NCBI RefSeq assembly: GCF_900451175.1
Contig: NZ_UGJJ01000003.1
Span: 186,001-250,000 of the forward strand
Direction of reading: 5' to 3'
From: Kingella potus
GTDB taxonomy: Bacteria; Pseudomonadota; Gammaproteobacteria; Burkholderiales; Neisseriaceae
DNA length: 64,000 bases
Shown: positions 32,966 through 44,027 of the stretch, piece by piece
How positions within the stretch are numbered: the first letter of the stretch is position 1
Layout of the letters: each line of letters starts with the position of its first letter
The notes under the pieces: generated by a model
The model's database searches: none
The model's input: only the letters and a program-made list of their open reading frames with translations
What the model was told of the DNA's origin: nothing
Made by a program: the position numbers and the translations under genes

Positions 32966-32999
32966 GAGGCCGTCTGAAAAAGATTTTTCAGACGGCCTC
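32966..32999 (+). terminator. DUS inverted-repeat terminator
   Basis: GAGGCCGTCTGAAAAAG and inverse immediately after the SemiSWEET stop codon. Confidence 0.8.
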
Positions 33000-33100
33000 A
33001 AAACGGAAAAACCACGCAAACCCCTTTTCAGACGGCCTGAAAAACCAAGCCGCCACCCGTTCCCGCTTCATACACAGCAAACGCAGTATCAGCCGACATC

Positions 33101-33283
33101 ATGTTCAAGACCACGCCCAAAAACACTTTCCTGCCGCTGTTCTCTGTCGCCGCGCTTTTTTTGGTTTGCTCGCTGGTTTCCCTGCTTATTATTGCCATAT
33201 TCAACTTGGAATGGGCGAAAGCGGCCATCCAATGGATTTCCGGAGGGGATAGCAGAAATTTCCATATCGCAATCAATATAATA
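33101..33283 (+). pseudogene. 5' part of a polytopic membrane protein gene, IS-split
   Basis: MFKTTPKNTFLPLFSVAALF opens a frame with one membrane helix (to about residue 33) and AIQWISGGDSRNFHIAINII before the IS1016-type element enters at 33284. Excising the IS and one 8-bp duplication joins it in frame to the 3' part at 33997-34559. The rebuilt protein is about 245 residues. As it stands the gene is broken. No family is recognised. Confidence 0.65.
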
Positions 33284-33996
33284 GGGGCTGTACTAGATAA
33301 GCAGTCATGATAGACTGCAAAAATGAAGATAACCCATTGTAAACTAAAAAAGAGTATCCAAAAAAAACTCCTTCAATTTTTTGTACTCGAAGTTACCGCC
33401 CGTTCTGCTGCCGATTTATTGGGCATCCACCCCAATTCAGCAGCACTGTTTTACCGCAAAATTCGTGAAGTCATCAGCTACTATCTTTCATTGGAAGCTG
33501 ACGCTGTTTTTGATGGCGCTGTCGAATTAGATGAAAGCTATTTCGGTGGGCATCGTAAAGGCAAACGGGGGCGCGGAGCAGCGGGAAAAGTGGCGGTATT
33601 TGGTATTCTTAAACGGGGTGGGAAGGTTTATACCGTGGTTGTTAAGAATGCCAAAATAGAAACCTTACTTCCTGTTATCACAAGAAAAATCATGCCTGAC
33701 AGCATTGTTTATACCGATTGTTTAAGCAGCTATGACGTGTTGGATGTAAGTGGTTTTACCCACCACCGCATCAACCACAGCAAGCTGTTTGCCGACAGAC
33801 AAAACCATATCAACGGCATTGAGAATTTTTGGAATCAGGCAAAACGGGTTCTGCGAAAATATAACGGAATTGACCGTAAATCTTTCCCTCTTTTCTTGAA
33901 AGAATGTGAGTTTCGTTTTAACTTTGGTACACCGTCCGAGCAGCTTAAAGTGCTGCGTCGGTGGTGTGAAATTTAGGGCTTATCTAGTACAGCCCC
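33284..33996 (+). mobile_element. Intact IS1016-type insertion sequence
   Basis: 713 bp, GGGGCTGTACTAGATAAGC at the left and its inverse at the right, flanked by a perfect 8-bp target duplication ATATAATA (33276-33283 and 33997-34004). The intact ends, duplication and transposase mark it as the youngest IS1016-type copy here. Confidence 0.95.
33323..33976 (+). CDS. IS1016-type transposase, full length
   Basis: A 217-residue ISXO2-like transposase starting MKITHCKLKKSIQKKLLQFF and ending VLRRWCEI. It keeps the helix-turn-helix (ARSAADLLGIHPNSA), the acidic motifs in AVELDESYFGGHRKGKRGRG and IVYTDCLSSYD, and the HINGIENFWNQAKRVLRKYN block. All expected catalytic residues are present, so it is probably functional and could mobilise the defective copies in the window in trans. 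Confidence 0.95.
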   Translation: MKITHCKLKKSIQKKLLQFFVLEVTARSAADLLGIHPNSAALFYRKIREVISYYLSLEADAVFDGAVELDESYFGGHRKGKRGRGAAGKVAVFGILKRGGKVYTVVVKNAKIETLLPVITRKIMPDSIVYTDCLSSYDVLDVSGFTHHRINHSKLFADRQNHINGIENFWNQAKRVLRKYNGIDRKSFPLFLKECEFRFNFGTPSEQLKVLRRWCEI

Positions 33997-34559
33997 ATAT
34001 AATAAGTATCAGCCTGCTGTTTGCGTCAAGTTTTTATTACCCCTTCCTGATAAATAAAAACACCAAACCGGGAAATATAGAGGACATATCGGCCTTTCTC
34101 GGATTAAACTATGAGCAGACGGAGAAAAAATTCGGCAACGAAACAGCCGTCTGCCTGAGAATTAAATACAGCCTGAACGACTTCTTCGAATGTATAGAAA
34201 AACTGACCGTACTGATTGCCATGGTCGGCATCTATCTGACGGTATCGGGCAATCTATCTGCAAACTCCTTTGCAGAAGGCGCAGTCTATACCGTATCGAT
34301 GATATTGATCCCGATTGCATTCGGTCTTATGTATCCGCATTATGCTGCAAAAATAATCATCTCCCTACTCTGGCTCAAATATCCTCCTGTAAAGGACGGG
34401 AAAGGATCGTTTCCGGCAAACCACAGAATCACAAAAAAAGAAATCATCACTTCCCTGCCGTATATTTTCCTTGTGGCTCTGGTGTCGGTGGTCATGGTTA
34501 TATATTTTCCCGTTGCCGTGGGAATTAAGATGGCTCCCATCCGCATACCACACGGATAA
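33997..34559 (+). pseudogene. 3' part of the IS-split membrane protein gene
   Basis: Continues the gene at 33101 in frame after IS removal: SISLLFASSFYYPFLINKNT, ISAFLGLNYEQTEKKFGNET, KLTVLIAMVGIYLTVSGNLS, AVYTVSMILIPIAFGLMYPH and a last helix (SLPYIFLVALVSVVMVIYFP). It has four or five membrane helices and a natural stop. Base composition is more AT-rich than neighbours. No family is recognised. Confidence 0.65.
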
Positions 34560-34982
34560 TTCGGCAGATTTTTTGCGCTTGGCTTCAACCTGCGCCTGTT
34601 TCAATATCATCATCCCCGCGCAGGCCGGAATCTTGGCCGAAGTGAAACGTACTGTGGAACAGGGAACAAGCGTTTCAGGCGACCTTAACGGTTGCCGAAA
34701 GCCTCACGGTAATTTGAGTAGCTTGGGTTGCAAACCCGACACGGAATAGATGATTTAACGGTTTGTTGGAGCAAGCCCCAACCTGCTTGCGGAAACAATT
34801 TTAGACGGCATTACCCGAAAACCGGTAGGGTGTGTGCCAACGGCACGCACGCGGCATTTAAAATTTTCAGTAAAAATGAAAAACGCGTGCGTGGCTGCGC
34901 CACACACCCTACATGCAGGCTACGCTTGCTCTGTTTCAACACAACCTATACTTACTATTTTTTATTGAGGAGTGATTTTGGT
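34560..34982. other. Gene-free spacer with palindromic repeats upstream of the papain-like gene
   Basis: Contains a degenerate DUS (TTAGACGGCATTACC near 34800) and a facing pair of the dispersed GTGCG/CACACCC palindrome (34825-34853 and 34882-34913). The sequence shifts from GC-rich to AT-rich at about 34930, just before the next gene. No gene or RNA is recognised. Confidence 0.6.
34825..34913. repeat. Facing pair of the dispersed GCGTGCG/CACACCCTA palindrome
   Basis: GTAGGGTGTGTGCC-AAC-GGCACGCACGCG at 34825-34853 and, inverted, ACGCGTGCGTGGC-TGC-GCCACACACCCTA at 34882-34912. Each unit is itself a hairpin. Other copies lie at 39342, 39421, 54581, 54624, 54761, 55091, 55190, 61571 and 63275. 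Confidence 0.7.
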
Positions 34983-35996
34983 ATGCATAACTCACAAGAG
35001 AAAAAGAATGGATACATAATTTATTACGATCAACTAAAAGCTGGAGATATTATTCTTACTGCTGAAAATAGTTTGATTAGCAAGGGGGTACGGTGTGCAA
35101 CCAATAGCCAATTTTCCCATGTAATGATGATGATTAATCAAAGTTCTTATATTCATGCCATTTCTAGTGGAGTCCAGAGTGGAAATATTCAAAGGCTCAT
35201 TATTGAAAAACCTGAATACATCCGTGTTTTACGATTAAACAAATCAGAAATAGACCTAGAAAATATTATTAGCTACTTAAGAAAAAACATATCAAAACCC
35301 TACTCAGTTTCCAATGCAATTAATGCTAAATTCAAAATTCCATTTGATTTCAACTCACTAGAAACGAAAAGGTACTGCTCACAATTGGTGGCTTTGGCTT
35401 ATGAGGAGGCCGGAATTAAGTTAGTTAAGGATGCTAATCACTGTACTCCTAAGGAAATTGCACAATCTAAAAATTTAATTGATGTCTATATAGAACTTAC
35501 TTCATTACAAGATCCAATAATAGACCAAAACTATCTAAATCAAATTTTTCAGCCTAACTTGTTAGATGAATTTGCCAAAATAGAAAACAATGCCGTAAAT
35601 GAGGTAAGTAAGTTATCTAAAACAAAATTAAGCCGTTATTCGATAACTGATTTTTTATGTAAAAACCCCAATTATGACAATAAGTTTGTTGAGGTTTTTG
35701 ACAAGCATAACTATTTTGAATTTTATAATAAATTTAAGCAAGCTAATAAATATCGCTATGGAGACTTTCAAGAATTCGTGCAAGGCTTAAATAAACAAGA
35801 CCCAGGTGAAGAAGTAGCTAGGCTAAGAAAGATGGCTGAGGAACTGACAACCTTCCATGAAAATGCACTAGTTGTTGTTAAGCAGAATTATCAGCACTTC
35901 CCTCTTCACTTTTTTAAAAAAGAAGTTGAATTACAAAAAAATCTTTGTGAGATGTATGGCCAATTACTAGATAATTGCATCCAATTTAATTCTTAA
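34983..35996 (+). CDS. AT-rich papain-like (YiiX/NlpC-P60-type) protein upstream of carB
   Basis: A 337-residue protein, strikingly AT-rich compared with carB next to it. The ATG at 34983 follows TGAGGAG by 10 nt. Residues about 20-190 look like a permuted papain fold of the YiiX/YebB type: LKAGDIILTAENSLISKGVR, a candidate His in QFSHVMMMINQSSYIHA, and a candidate Cys in RYCSQLVALAYEEAGIKLVK. The remaining 150 residues are helical and unmatched. Such folds hydrolyse amide or ester bonds in peptidoglycan or lipids, or act as secreted effectors. No signal peptide is seen. Low GC and position in the variable spacer before carB suggest horizontal gain. Family confident at fold level only. Confidence 0.7.
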   Translation: MHNSQEKKNGYIIYYDQLKAGDIILTAENSLISKGVRCATNSQFSHVMMMINQSSYIHAISSGVQSGNIQRLIIEKPEYIRVLRLNKSEIDLENIISYLRKNISKPYSVSNAINAKFKIPFDFNSLETKRYCSQLVALAYEEAGIKLVKDANHCTPKEIAQSKNLIDVYIELTSLQDPIIDQNYLNQIFQPNLLDEFAKIENNAVNEVSKLSKTKLSRYSITDFLCKNPNYDNKFVEVFDKHNYFEFYNKFKQANKYRYGDFQEFVQGLNKQDPGEEVARLRKMAEELTTFHENALVVVKQNYQHFPLHFFKKEVELQKNLCEMYGQLLDNCIQFNS

Positions 35997-36038
35997 TTGA
36001 TAAACTTTTACTTTTTAATTTTTTAAAGAGACCCCACC

Positions 36039-39257
<3,219 letters not shown>

Positions 39258-39608
39258 GCGGCAGAAAGGCCGTCTGAAAATACGGTTGCGGCAAAGCAAA
39301 ACAGCATCGCGGATTTCAGACGGCCTGCAAACGACAAAGAGCGCGTGCGCCGCTTTGGCGGCACACCCCACCTGATTCTGCGCAGGCTGCTGCCCGCAGC
39401 AAGCCCGTTCCAGCCACCCGCGTAGGGTGTGTCGCCCCAGCGGCACACGTGTTCTCCGAATTTCGGCAAAAGGCCGTCTGAAAAGCCGATTTTGCGTTTT
39501 TCAGACGGCCTGTGCAGGTATAATCCCACCCTTTGCGCCTGCCGTCCCGCCAAGTGCGGCAGGCCGTCTGAAACTTCCCTCCAAACCCATTATTTCAGGA
39601 GCAAACCC
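39258..39608. other. carB-eno spacer: DUS pairs, two dispersed palindromes and a -10 box
   Basis: Holds an inverted DUS pair downstream of carB (about 39268-39327), two dispersed palindromes (39342-39371 and 39421-39453), another DUS hairpin (about 39471-39512), TATAAT at 39519-39524 as a likely eno -10 box, and a last DUS. No gene is seen. Confidence 0.65.
39342..39453. repeat. Two dispersed GTGCG/CACACCC palindromes in opposite orientation
   Basis: GCGCGTGCGCCGC-TTT-GGCGGCACACCCC at 39342-39371 and GTAGGGTGTGTCGCCCCAGC followed by GGCACACGTG at 39422-39450. Confidence 0.65.
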
Positions 39609-40895
39609 ATGAGTGCCATCATCGACATCTTCGCCCGAGAAATCCTCGACTCGCGCGGCAACCCCACCGTCGAATGCGACGTTTTGCTGGAAAGCGGCGT
39701 AATGGGACGCGCAGCCGTACCCAGCGGCGCGTCCACCGGCCAGAAAGAAGCCTTGGAGCTGCGCGACGGCGACCCCTCCCGCTACTTGGGCAAAGGCGTA
39801 CTCAAAGCCGTTGCCCACGTCAACAACGAAATCGCCCAAGCCCTCATCGGCATTGACGCATCCGAGCAGTCCTACATCGACAAAATCATGATCGAACTTG
39901 ACGGCACCGACAACAAAGGCAACCTCGGTGCAAACGCCACACTCGCCGTATCGATGGCCGTCGCCCGCGCCGCCGCCGAAGATGCCGGCCTGCCGCTCTA
40001 CCGCTACCTCGGCGGCGCAGGCCCGCTGGCCATGCCCGTACCGATGATGAACGTCATCAACGGAGGCGCACACGCCAACAACAGCTTGGATATTCAAGAA
40101 TTTATGATTATGCCCGTCGGTGCGCCCACCTTCCGCGAAGCCCTGCGCTGCGGCGCGGAAGTGTTCCACGCCCTGAAAAAGCTGTGCGACAAAAAAGGCT
40201 ATCCCACCACCGTCGGCGACGAAGGCGGCTTCGCCCCCAACCTGAACAGCCACGAGGAAGCACTGCAACTGATGCAGGAAGCCGTAGAAGCCGCAGGCTA
40301 CAAAACCGGCGAAGACGTACTCTTCGCGCTCGACTGCGCGTCCAGCGAATTCTACAAAGACGGCAAATACCACCTCTCCGCCGAAAAACTCTCCCTAACC
40401 GGAGCCGAATTTGCCGACTATCTCGCCCGCCTGGCCGAAAAATACCCCATCGTCTCCATCGAAGACGGCATGGACGAAAACGACCGCGAAGGCTGGAAGC
40501 TGCTTACCGCCAAACTCGGCGGCAAAGTCCAGCTCGTCGGCGACGACCTGTTCGTTACCAATCCGCAAATCCTTGCCGAAGGCATCAAAGACGGCATCGC
40601 CAACGCCCTTTTGGTAAAAGTGAACCAAATCGGCACCCTGAGCGAAACCCTCAAAGCCGTCGAGCTGGCCAAACGCAGCCGCTACACCAGCATCATGAGC
40701 CACCGCTCCGGCGAAACCGAAGATTCCACCATTGCCGATCTCGCCGTTGCCACCAACTGTATGCAAATCAAAACCGGCTCCCTTTCCCGCTCCGACCGCA
40801 TGGCCAAATACAACCAACTCCTGCGCATCGAAGAAGAATTGGGCGAAGCGGCCTTCTACCCCGGCAAAGCCGCGTTCTACCAACTCGGCCGCTAA
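39609..40895 (+). CDS. eno: Enolase
   Basis: A 428-residue enolase (2-phosphoglycerate to phosphoenolpyruvate; also part of the RNA degradosome in some bacteria). The ATG at 39609 (MSAIIDIFAREILDSRGNPT) follows CAGGAGCAAACCC; upstream in-frame codons would translate a DUS. The active site elements GASTGQKEALELRDGD, GDEGGFAPN, LVKVNQIGTLSETL and the signature SHRSGETEDSTIADLAVATN are all present. ftsB follows 8 bp later, an arrangement common in proteobacteria. Confidence 0.98.
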   Translation: MSAIIDIFAREILDSRGNPTVECDVLLESGVMGRAAVPSGASTGQKEALELRDGDPSRYLGKGVLKAVAHVNNEIAQALIGIDASEQSYIDKIMIELDGTDNKGNLGANATLAVSMAVARAAAEDAGLPLYRYLGGAGPLAMPVPMMNVINGGAHANNSLDIQEFMIMPVGAPTFREALRCGAEVFHALKKLCDKKGYPTTVGDEGGFAPNLNSHEEALQLMQEAVEAAGYKTGEDVLFALDCASSEFYKDGKYHLSAEKLSLTGAEFADYLARLAEKYPIVSIEDGMDENDREGWKLLTAKLGGKVQLVGDDLFVTNPQILAEGIKDGIANALLVKVNQIGTLSETLKAVELAKRSRYTSIMSHRSGETEDSTIADLAVATNCMQIKTGSLSRSDRMAKYNQLLRIEEELGEAAFYPGKAAFYQLGR

Positions 40896-40903
40896 ACCCC
40901 GCC

Positions 40904-41182
40904 ATGAAGTGGACAACGCTGGTACTGCTGGCCGCACTGGGACATTTCCAGTACAAACTTTGGGTGGGCAAAGGCAGTTATGAAGATGTCGCGCAGATGG
41001 AGCAACGGGTACGTACCCGCGTGGCATCCAACCAAATCCTGCAACTGCGCAACAACGCCCTGGCCGCCGAAGTGGCCGACCTGCAAAGCGGCAGCGATGC
41101 CATCGAAGAAATCGCCCGCACCGACTTGGGCTACATCGCACAAGGCGAAATCTACTACCGCCTGGTCAAACCCGCCGAGTAA
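40904..41182 (+). CDS. ftsB: Cell division protein FtsB
   Basis: A 92-residue bitopic membrane protein with an N-terminal helix (MKWTTLVLLAALGHFQYKLW) and a periplasmic coiled coil (QMEQRVRTRVASNQILQLRN), then the EEIARTDLGYIAQGEIYYRL block typical of FtsB/DivIC. It links FtsQ and FtsL in the divisome. It starts 8 bp after eno, so it is co-transcribed. Confidence 0.92.
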   Translation: MKWTTLVLLAALGHFQYKLWVGKGSYEDVAQMEQRVRTRVASNQILQLRNNALAAEVADLQSGSDAIEEIARTDLGYIAQGEIYYRLVKPAE

Positions 41183-41198
41183 ACAGCACATACCGGCA

Positions 41199-41239
41199 GG
41201 CCGTCTGAAAACCGCAATTACGGTTTTCAGACGGCCTTT
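41199..41239 (+). terminator. DUS inverted-repeat terminator
   Basis: AGGCCGTCTGAAAACCG and inverse, ending CCTTTCTTT, 17 bp after ftsB. The rest of the 319-bp gap to tonB becomes strongly AT-rich after 41400 and probably holds the tonB promoter; I find no convincing Fur box in it. Confidence 0.85.
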
Positions 41240-41501
41240 CTTTATTTGCGGATAGATCCGGACACCATATCGCAGCAGGCCAAACCGATACCGGCCATAC
41301 CGGCCGCTTCCGGCAATATATTCGGACAAACAAACCGTCGGCAGCCGTGGAATCCGGCCTGCCGCACCGCTTCTTACCCCGCCCCGCCCAAACAATCCCC
41401 CTAACATTTTTTATCCTGCATTGATACTATCAAACAAATAAAAACAATAAATTAAAAAATAGCTTGCAAGAAAGAATAGTTTTAATTAGTATGCCGCCCC
41501 T

Positions 41502-42434
41502 ATGAAAAACGATAGCCTGCTCACCTTTTCCGTACTCGGATTTGTCGCACTGATGCACGCGGTGTTGTTTGCCCTGCTCATGATGCTTACCACCTCCCCT
41601 CCGCCTCCTGTGGAGGAAATGGAGTTTGTCGATCTGAGCGCGTTCGGCGAACCCGGCGGAGGAGGCGGCGGCGAACCCGAAGCCGCTCCTGCGCCCGAAC
41701 CCGCCCAAGCCGAGCCGCCCAAGCCCGAGCCGGAAAAACCCGAACCGCCCAAGCCTGTGGAAAAACCCAAGCCCGTGGTGAAAGAGCCGGAAAAACCCAA
41801 GCTCAAGCCCGTGATCACACGCGACAAAAAAGCCGACATTCTCGTTCCGAAAGAAGAGAAACCCAAGCCCAAACCCGAACCCAAGCCGGAACCGAAACCC
41901 GAGCCCAAGCCCGAACCTAAAGCCGAACCCAAACCCGCAGCTCCCGCACCGCAGCCGGAGAAAAAACCCGAGTTTACCGCCCCCGGCGGCACCGGCAGCG
42001 GAGAAGGCCGCGGCACCGACCCCAAAGCCCACGGCAAACCCGGCAGCACGGGCACAGGCGGCGGCAAAGGCGGCGGCGACGGCACAGGCGAAGGCAACGG
42101 CAGCGGATCGGGCAAAGGCCCGGGCAGCGGCGGCGGATCGGGCGGCGGCGACGGTGCGGGCAGCAGTGCCGGCAACGCCATTGTCAAAGCAGGCGGCCGT
42201 CTCGCCACACCCGAATACCCGCCCATGTCGTTGGAACACGACGAAGAAGGTACGGTCGTAATGGATTTGCTGGTAGACCCGAGCGGCCGCGTAACCGAGG
42301 TAAAAGTCGTCAAACGCAGCGGCTATCCGCGCCTCGACAAAGCCGCCGAACGCGGCGCAAGAAGCGGACACTACCAAACCAACGGCAAATGGGTACGCTT
42401 CAAGAGCGCGAAAATCGTTTTCGAGCTGAACTGA
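41502..42434 (+). CDS. tonB: TonB energy-transducing protein
   Basis: A 310-residue inner-membrane protein that passes proton-motive energy from ExbB/ExbD to outer-membrane iron and haem receptors. It has a membrane anchor (about residues 8-30), a Pro/Glu/Lys region (about 60-150, with runs of KPEPKPEPKPEP), then an unusual 60-residue Gly/Ser/Lys-rich stretch (about 165-225, GTGSGEGRGTD, GSGSGKGPGSGGGSGGGDG), and a C-terminal TonB domain starting GGRLATPEYPPMSLEHDEEG and including VKRSGYPRLDKAAERGARSG. exbB and exbD follow. In neisseriae this operon is iron-regulated. Confidence 0.95.
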   Translation: MKNDSLLTFSVLGFVALMHAVLFALLMMLTTSPPPPVEEMEFVDLSAFGEPGGGGGGEPEAAPAPEPAQAEPPKPEPEKPEPPKPVEKPKPVVKEPEKPKLKPVITRDKKADILVPKEEKPKPKPEPKPEPKPEPKPEPKAEPKPAAPAPQPEKKPEFTAPGGTGSGEGRGTDPKAHGKPGSTGTGGGKGGGDGTGEGNGSGSGKGPGSGGGSGGGDGAGSSAGNAIVKAGGRLATPEYPPMSLEHDEEGTVVMDLLVDPSGRVTEVKVVKRSGYPRLDKAAERGARSGHYQTNGKWVRFKSAKIVFELN

Positions 42435-42527
42435 ATCCCGCCATCGGGCCGTCTGCAAAAACAGCGCAGTTTTCAGACGGCCTGAAACAGAAATTTTTCA
42501 AATCAACAACCAAGGAAGCATGACAAC

Positions 42528-43190
42528 ATGAATTTATTACACGTTTTCGAACAAGGCGATTTCGTCCTCATCACCGCCTTCATCATCCTCATCATCATGA
42601 GTATGGCCACATGGACGGTGATGATCGTCCGCGCCATCAAGCTGCGCCGCGCCAAAGCAGGCAACGCCCGCGTCAAAGACCTGATTTGGAGCGCGAAATC
42701 CCTTGACGAAGCAGTAAAAATCGCCCGAGAACACGAATCGCCGATGAGCGACATACTGCTGGATGCCGTGAAAACCGACGAAATCTTCCACCGCAACAAA
42801 GATGCCAACCTCGCTTCCGGCGTACCCTTCGGCCCCTACCTGATGCGCCAAATCCAATACAACATCGGCCAAATCATGCGCCGCTTCGACGGCGGCCTGA
42901 CCGCCCTCGCCTCCATCGGCTCGAGTGCGCCCTTTATCGGCCTGTTCGGCACGGTATGGGGCATCCACAAAGCCCTGCTCAACATCGGCCAAAGCGGCCA
43001 GGTCAGCATTGCCGCCGTGGCCGGCCCCATCGGCGAAGCCCTGATTGCCACCGCCGTCGGCCTGTTTGCCGCCATTCCCGCCGTGCTGGCCTACAACTTC
43101 CTCGTGCGCGGCAACAAAACCCTGTTGCAGGATCTGAACGCCTTCGGCCACGACCTGCACGCGCAAATCCTCAATAAAAACGGAGAATAA
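42528..43190 (+). CDS. exbB: ExbB proton channel protein
   Basis: A 220-residue MotA/TolQ/ExbB-family protein with three membrane helices (about residues 12-35, 127-148 and 170-195). The conserved GSSAPFIGLFGTVWGIHKAL and GPIGEALIATAVGLFAAIPA motifs line the proton path. CAAGGAAG precedes the ATG. It lies 93 bp after tonB, with an inverted DUS pair (about 42449-42482) in between that may reduce read-through. Confidence 0.95.
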   Translation: MNLLHVFEQGDFVLITAFIILIIMSMATWTVMIVRAIKLRRAKAGNARVKDLIWSAKSLDEAVKIAREHESPMSDILLDAVKTDEIFHRNKDANLASGVPFGPYLMRQIQYNIGQIMRRFDGGLTALASIGSSAPFIGLFGTVWGIHKALLNIGQSGQVSIAAVAGPIGEALIATAVGLFAAIPAVLAYNFLVRGNKTLLQDLNAFGHDLHAQILNKNGE

Positions 43191-43193
43191 GCC

Positions 43194-43640
43194 ATGTCTT
43201 TTTCCATGAACGAAGGCGGCGATGACGCACCGGTAAGCGACATCAACGTAACCCCGCTGGTGGACGTGATACTCGTGCTGCTTATCGTCTTCATGATTAC
43301 CATGCCCGTGCTGACCCACTCCATCCAGATCCAGCTTCCCACCGCCTCGGAAACTGCCGGAGCGCAAGAAGAAACCAAGCCCAAAGATCCGATGTGGCTG
43401 AGCATAGACGAAAGCGGCCAATACTTCATCAACCGCACCGACACGCCCATAGCGAAAGAAAACCTCTCTTCCGCGTTTGCCCAAGCGGTTGCCGACAATC
43501 CCGAAGTCATCCTGGCGGTGGACGCATCCAAAGACGTAGATTACGGTACGGTCATCCAGGCCATCGACATGGCCAAAGAAGCCAAAATCAAAAAAATCGG
43601 CTTCAACACCGAAGTAAAAAACGTCGCCTCCCCGCAGTAA
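43194..43640 (+). CDS. exbD: ExbD biopolymer transport protein
   Basis: A 148-residue protein with an N-terminal helix (about residues 18-40) containing the essential Asp in INVTPLVDVILVLLIVFMIT and a periplasmic TolR-like domain. It starts 3 bp after exbB, so the two are translationally linked. With ExbB and TonB it completes the energising complex. Confidence 0.95.
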   Translation: MSFSMNEGGDDAPVSDINVTPLVDVILVLLIVFMITMPVLTHSIQIQLPTASETAGAQEETKPKDPMWLSIDESGQYFINRTDTPIAKENLSSAFAQAVADNPEVILAVDASKDVDYGTVIQAIDMAKEAKIKKIGFNTEVKNVASPQ

Positions 43641-43653
43641 CACTGGCGCACAA

Positions 43654-43693
43654 AAACAGGCCGTCTGAAAACTCCTTTTCAGACGGCCTGTTT
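43654..43693 (+). terminator. DUS inverted-repeat terminator
   Basis: AAACAGGCCGTCTGAAAAC and inverse, 14 bp after exbD. The 387-bp gap to hisD also has an inverted DUS pair at about 43828-43859 and another at about 43945-43982, and no gene. Confidence 0.8.
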
Positions 43694-44027
43694 GCCATCC
43701 CCGCCATGTCGGAACCGATGTCGGGTGTCTCGCTCCGACGACACGCGCGCGCCCTGCCCTGCTGGGAACTTTTCGGCAATACATCCAAACCGAAGCCGCA
43801 AACGGTTTGCCGGCCACGCCTGTCTGAGGCCGTCTGAAAACCCGTTTTCAGACGGCCTCAGCCTTTTTCCCCACCCTGCCCCGTTGTCCGCACCCTCCGC
43901 CAAATGGTATAAAGCAGCCCGATTCCCGCCGTACAAACACTATTTTCAGACGGCCTCCACCTCCCAAAAGGCCGTCTGAAAACGTTTCCGCCAAAACCAA
44001 AACCACATCTGCCCACGGAACCCAGCC

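Noticed and set aside
41240..41501. Fur box upstream of tonB
   Set aside because: Fur control is expected from what is known in Neisseria, but I could not find a convincing match to the Fur consensus; TTGATACTATCAA-like sequence near 41420 is too weak to annotate.
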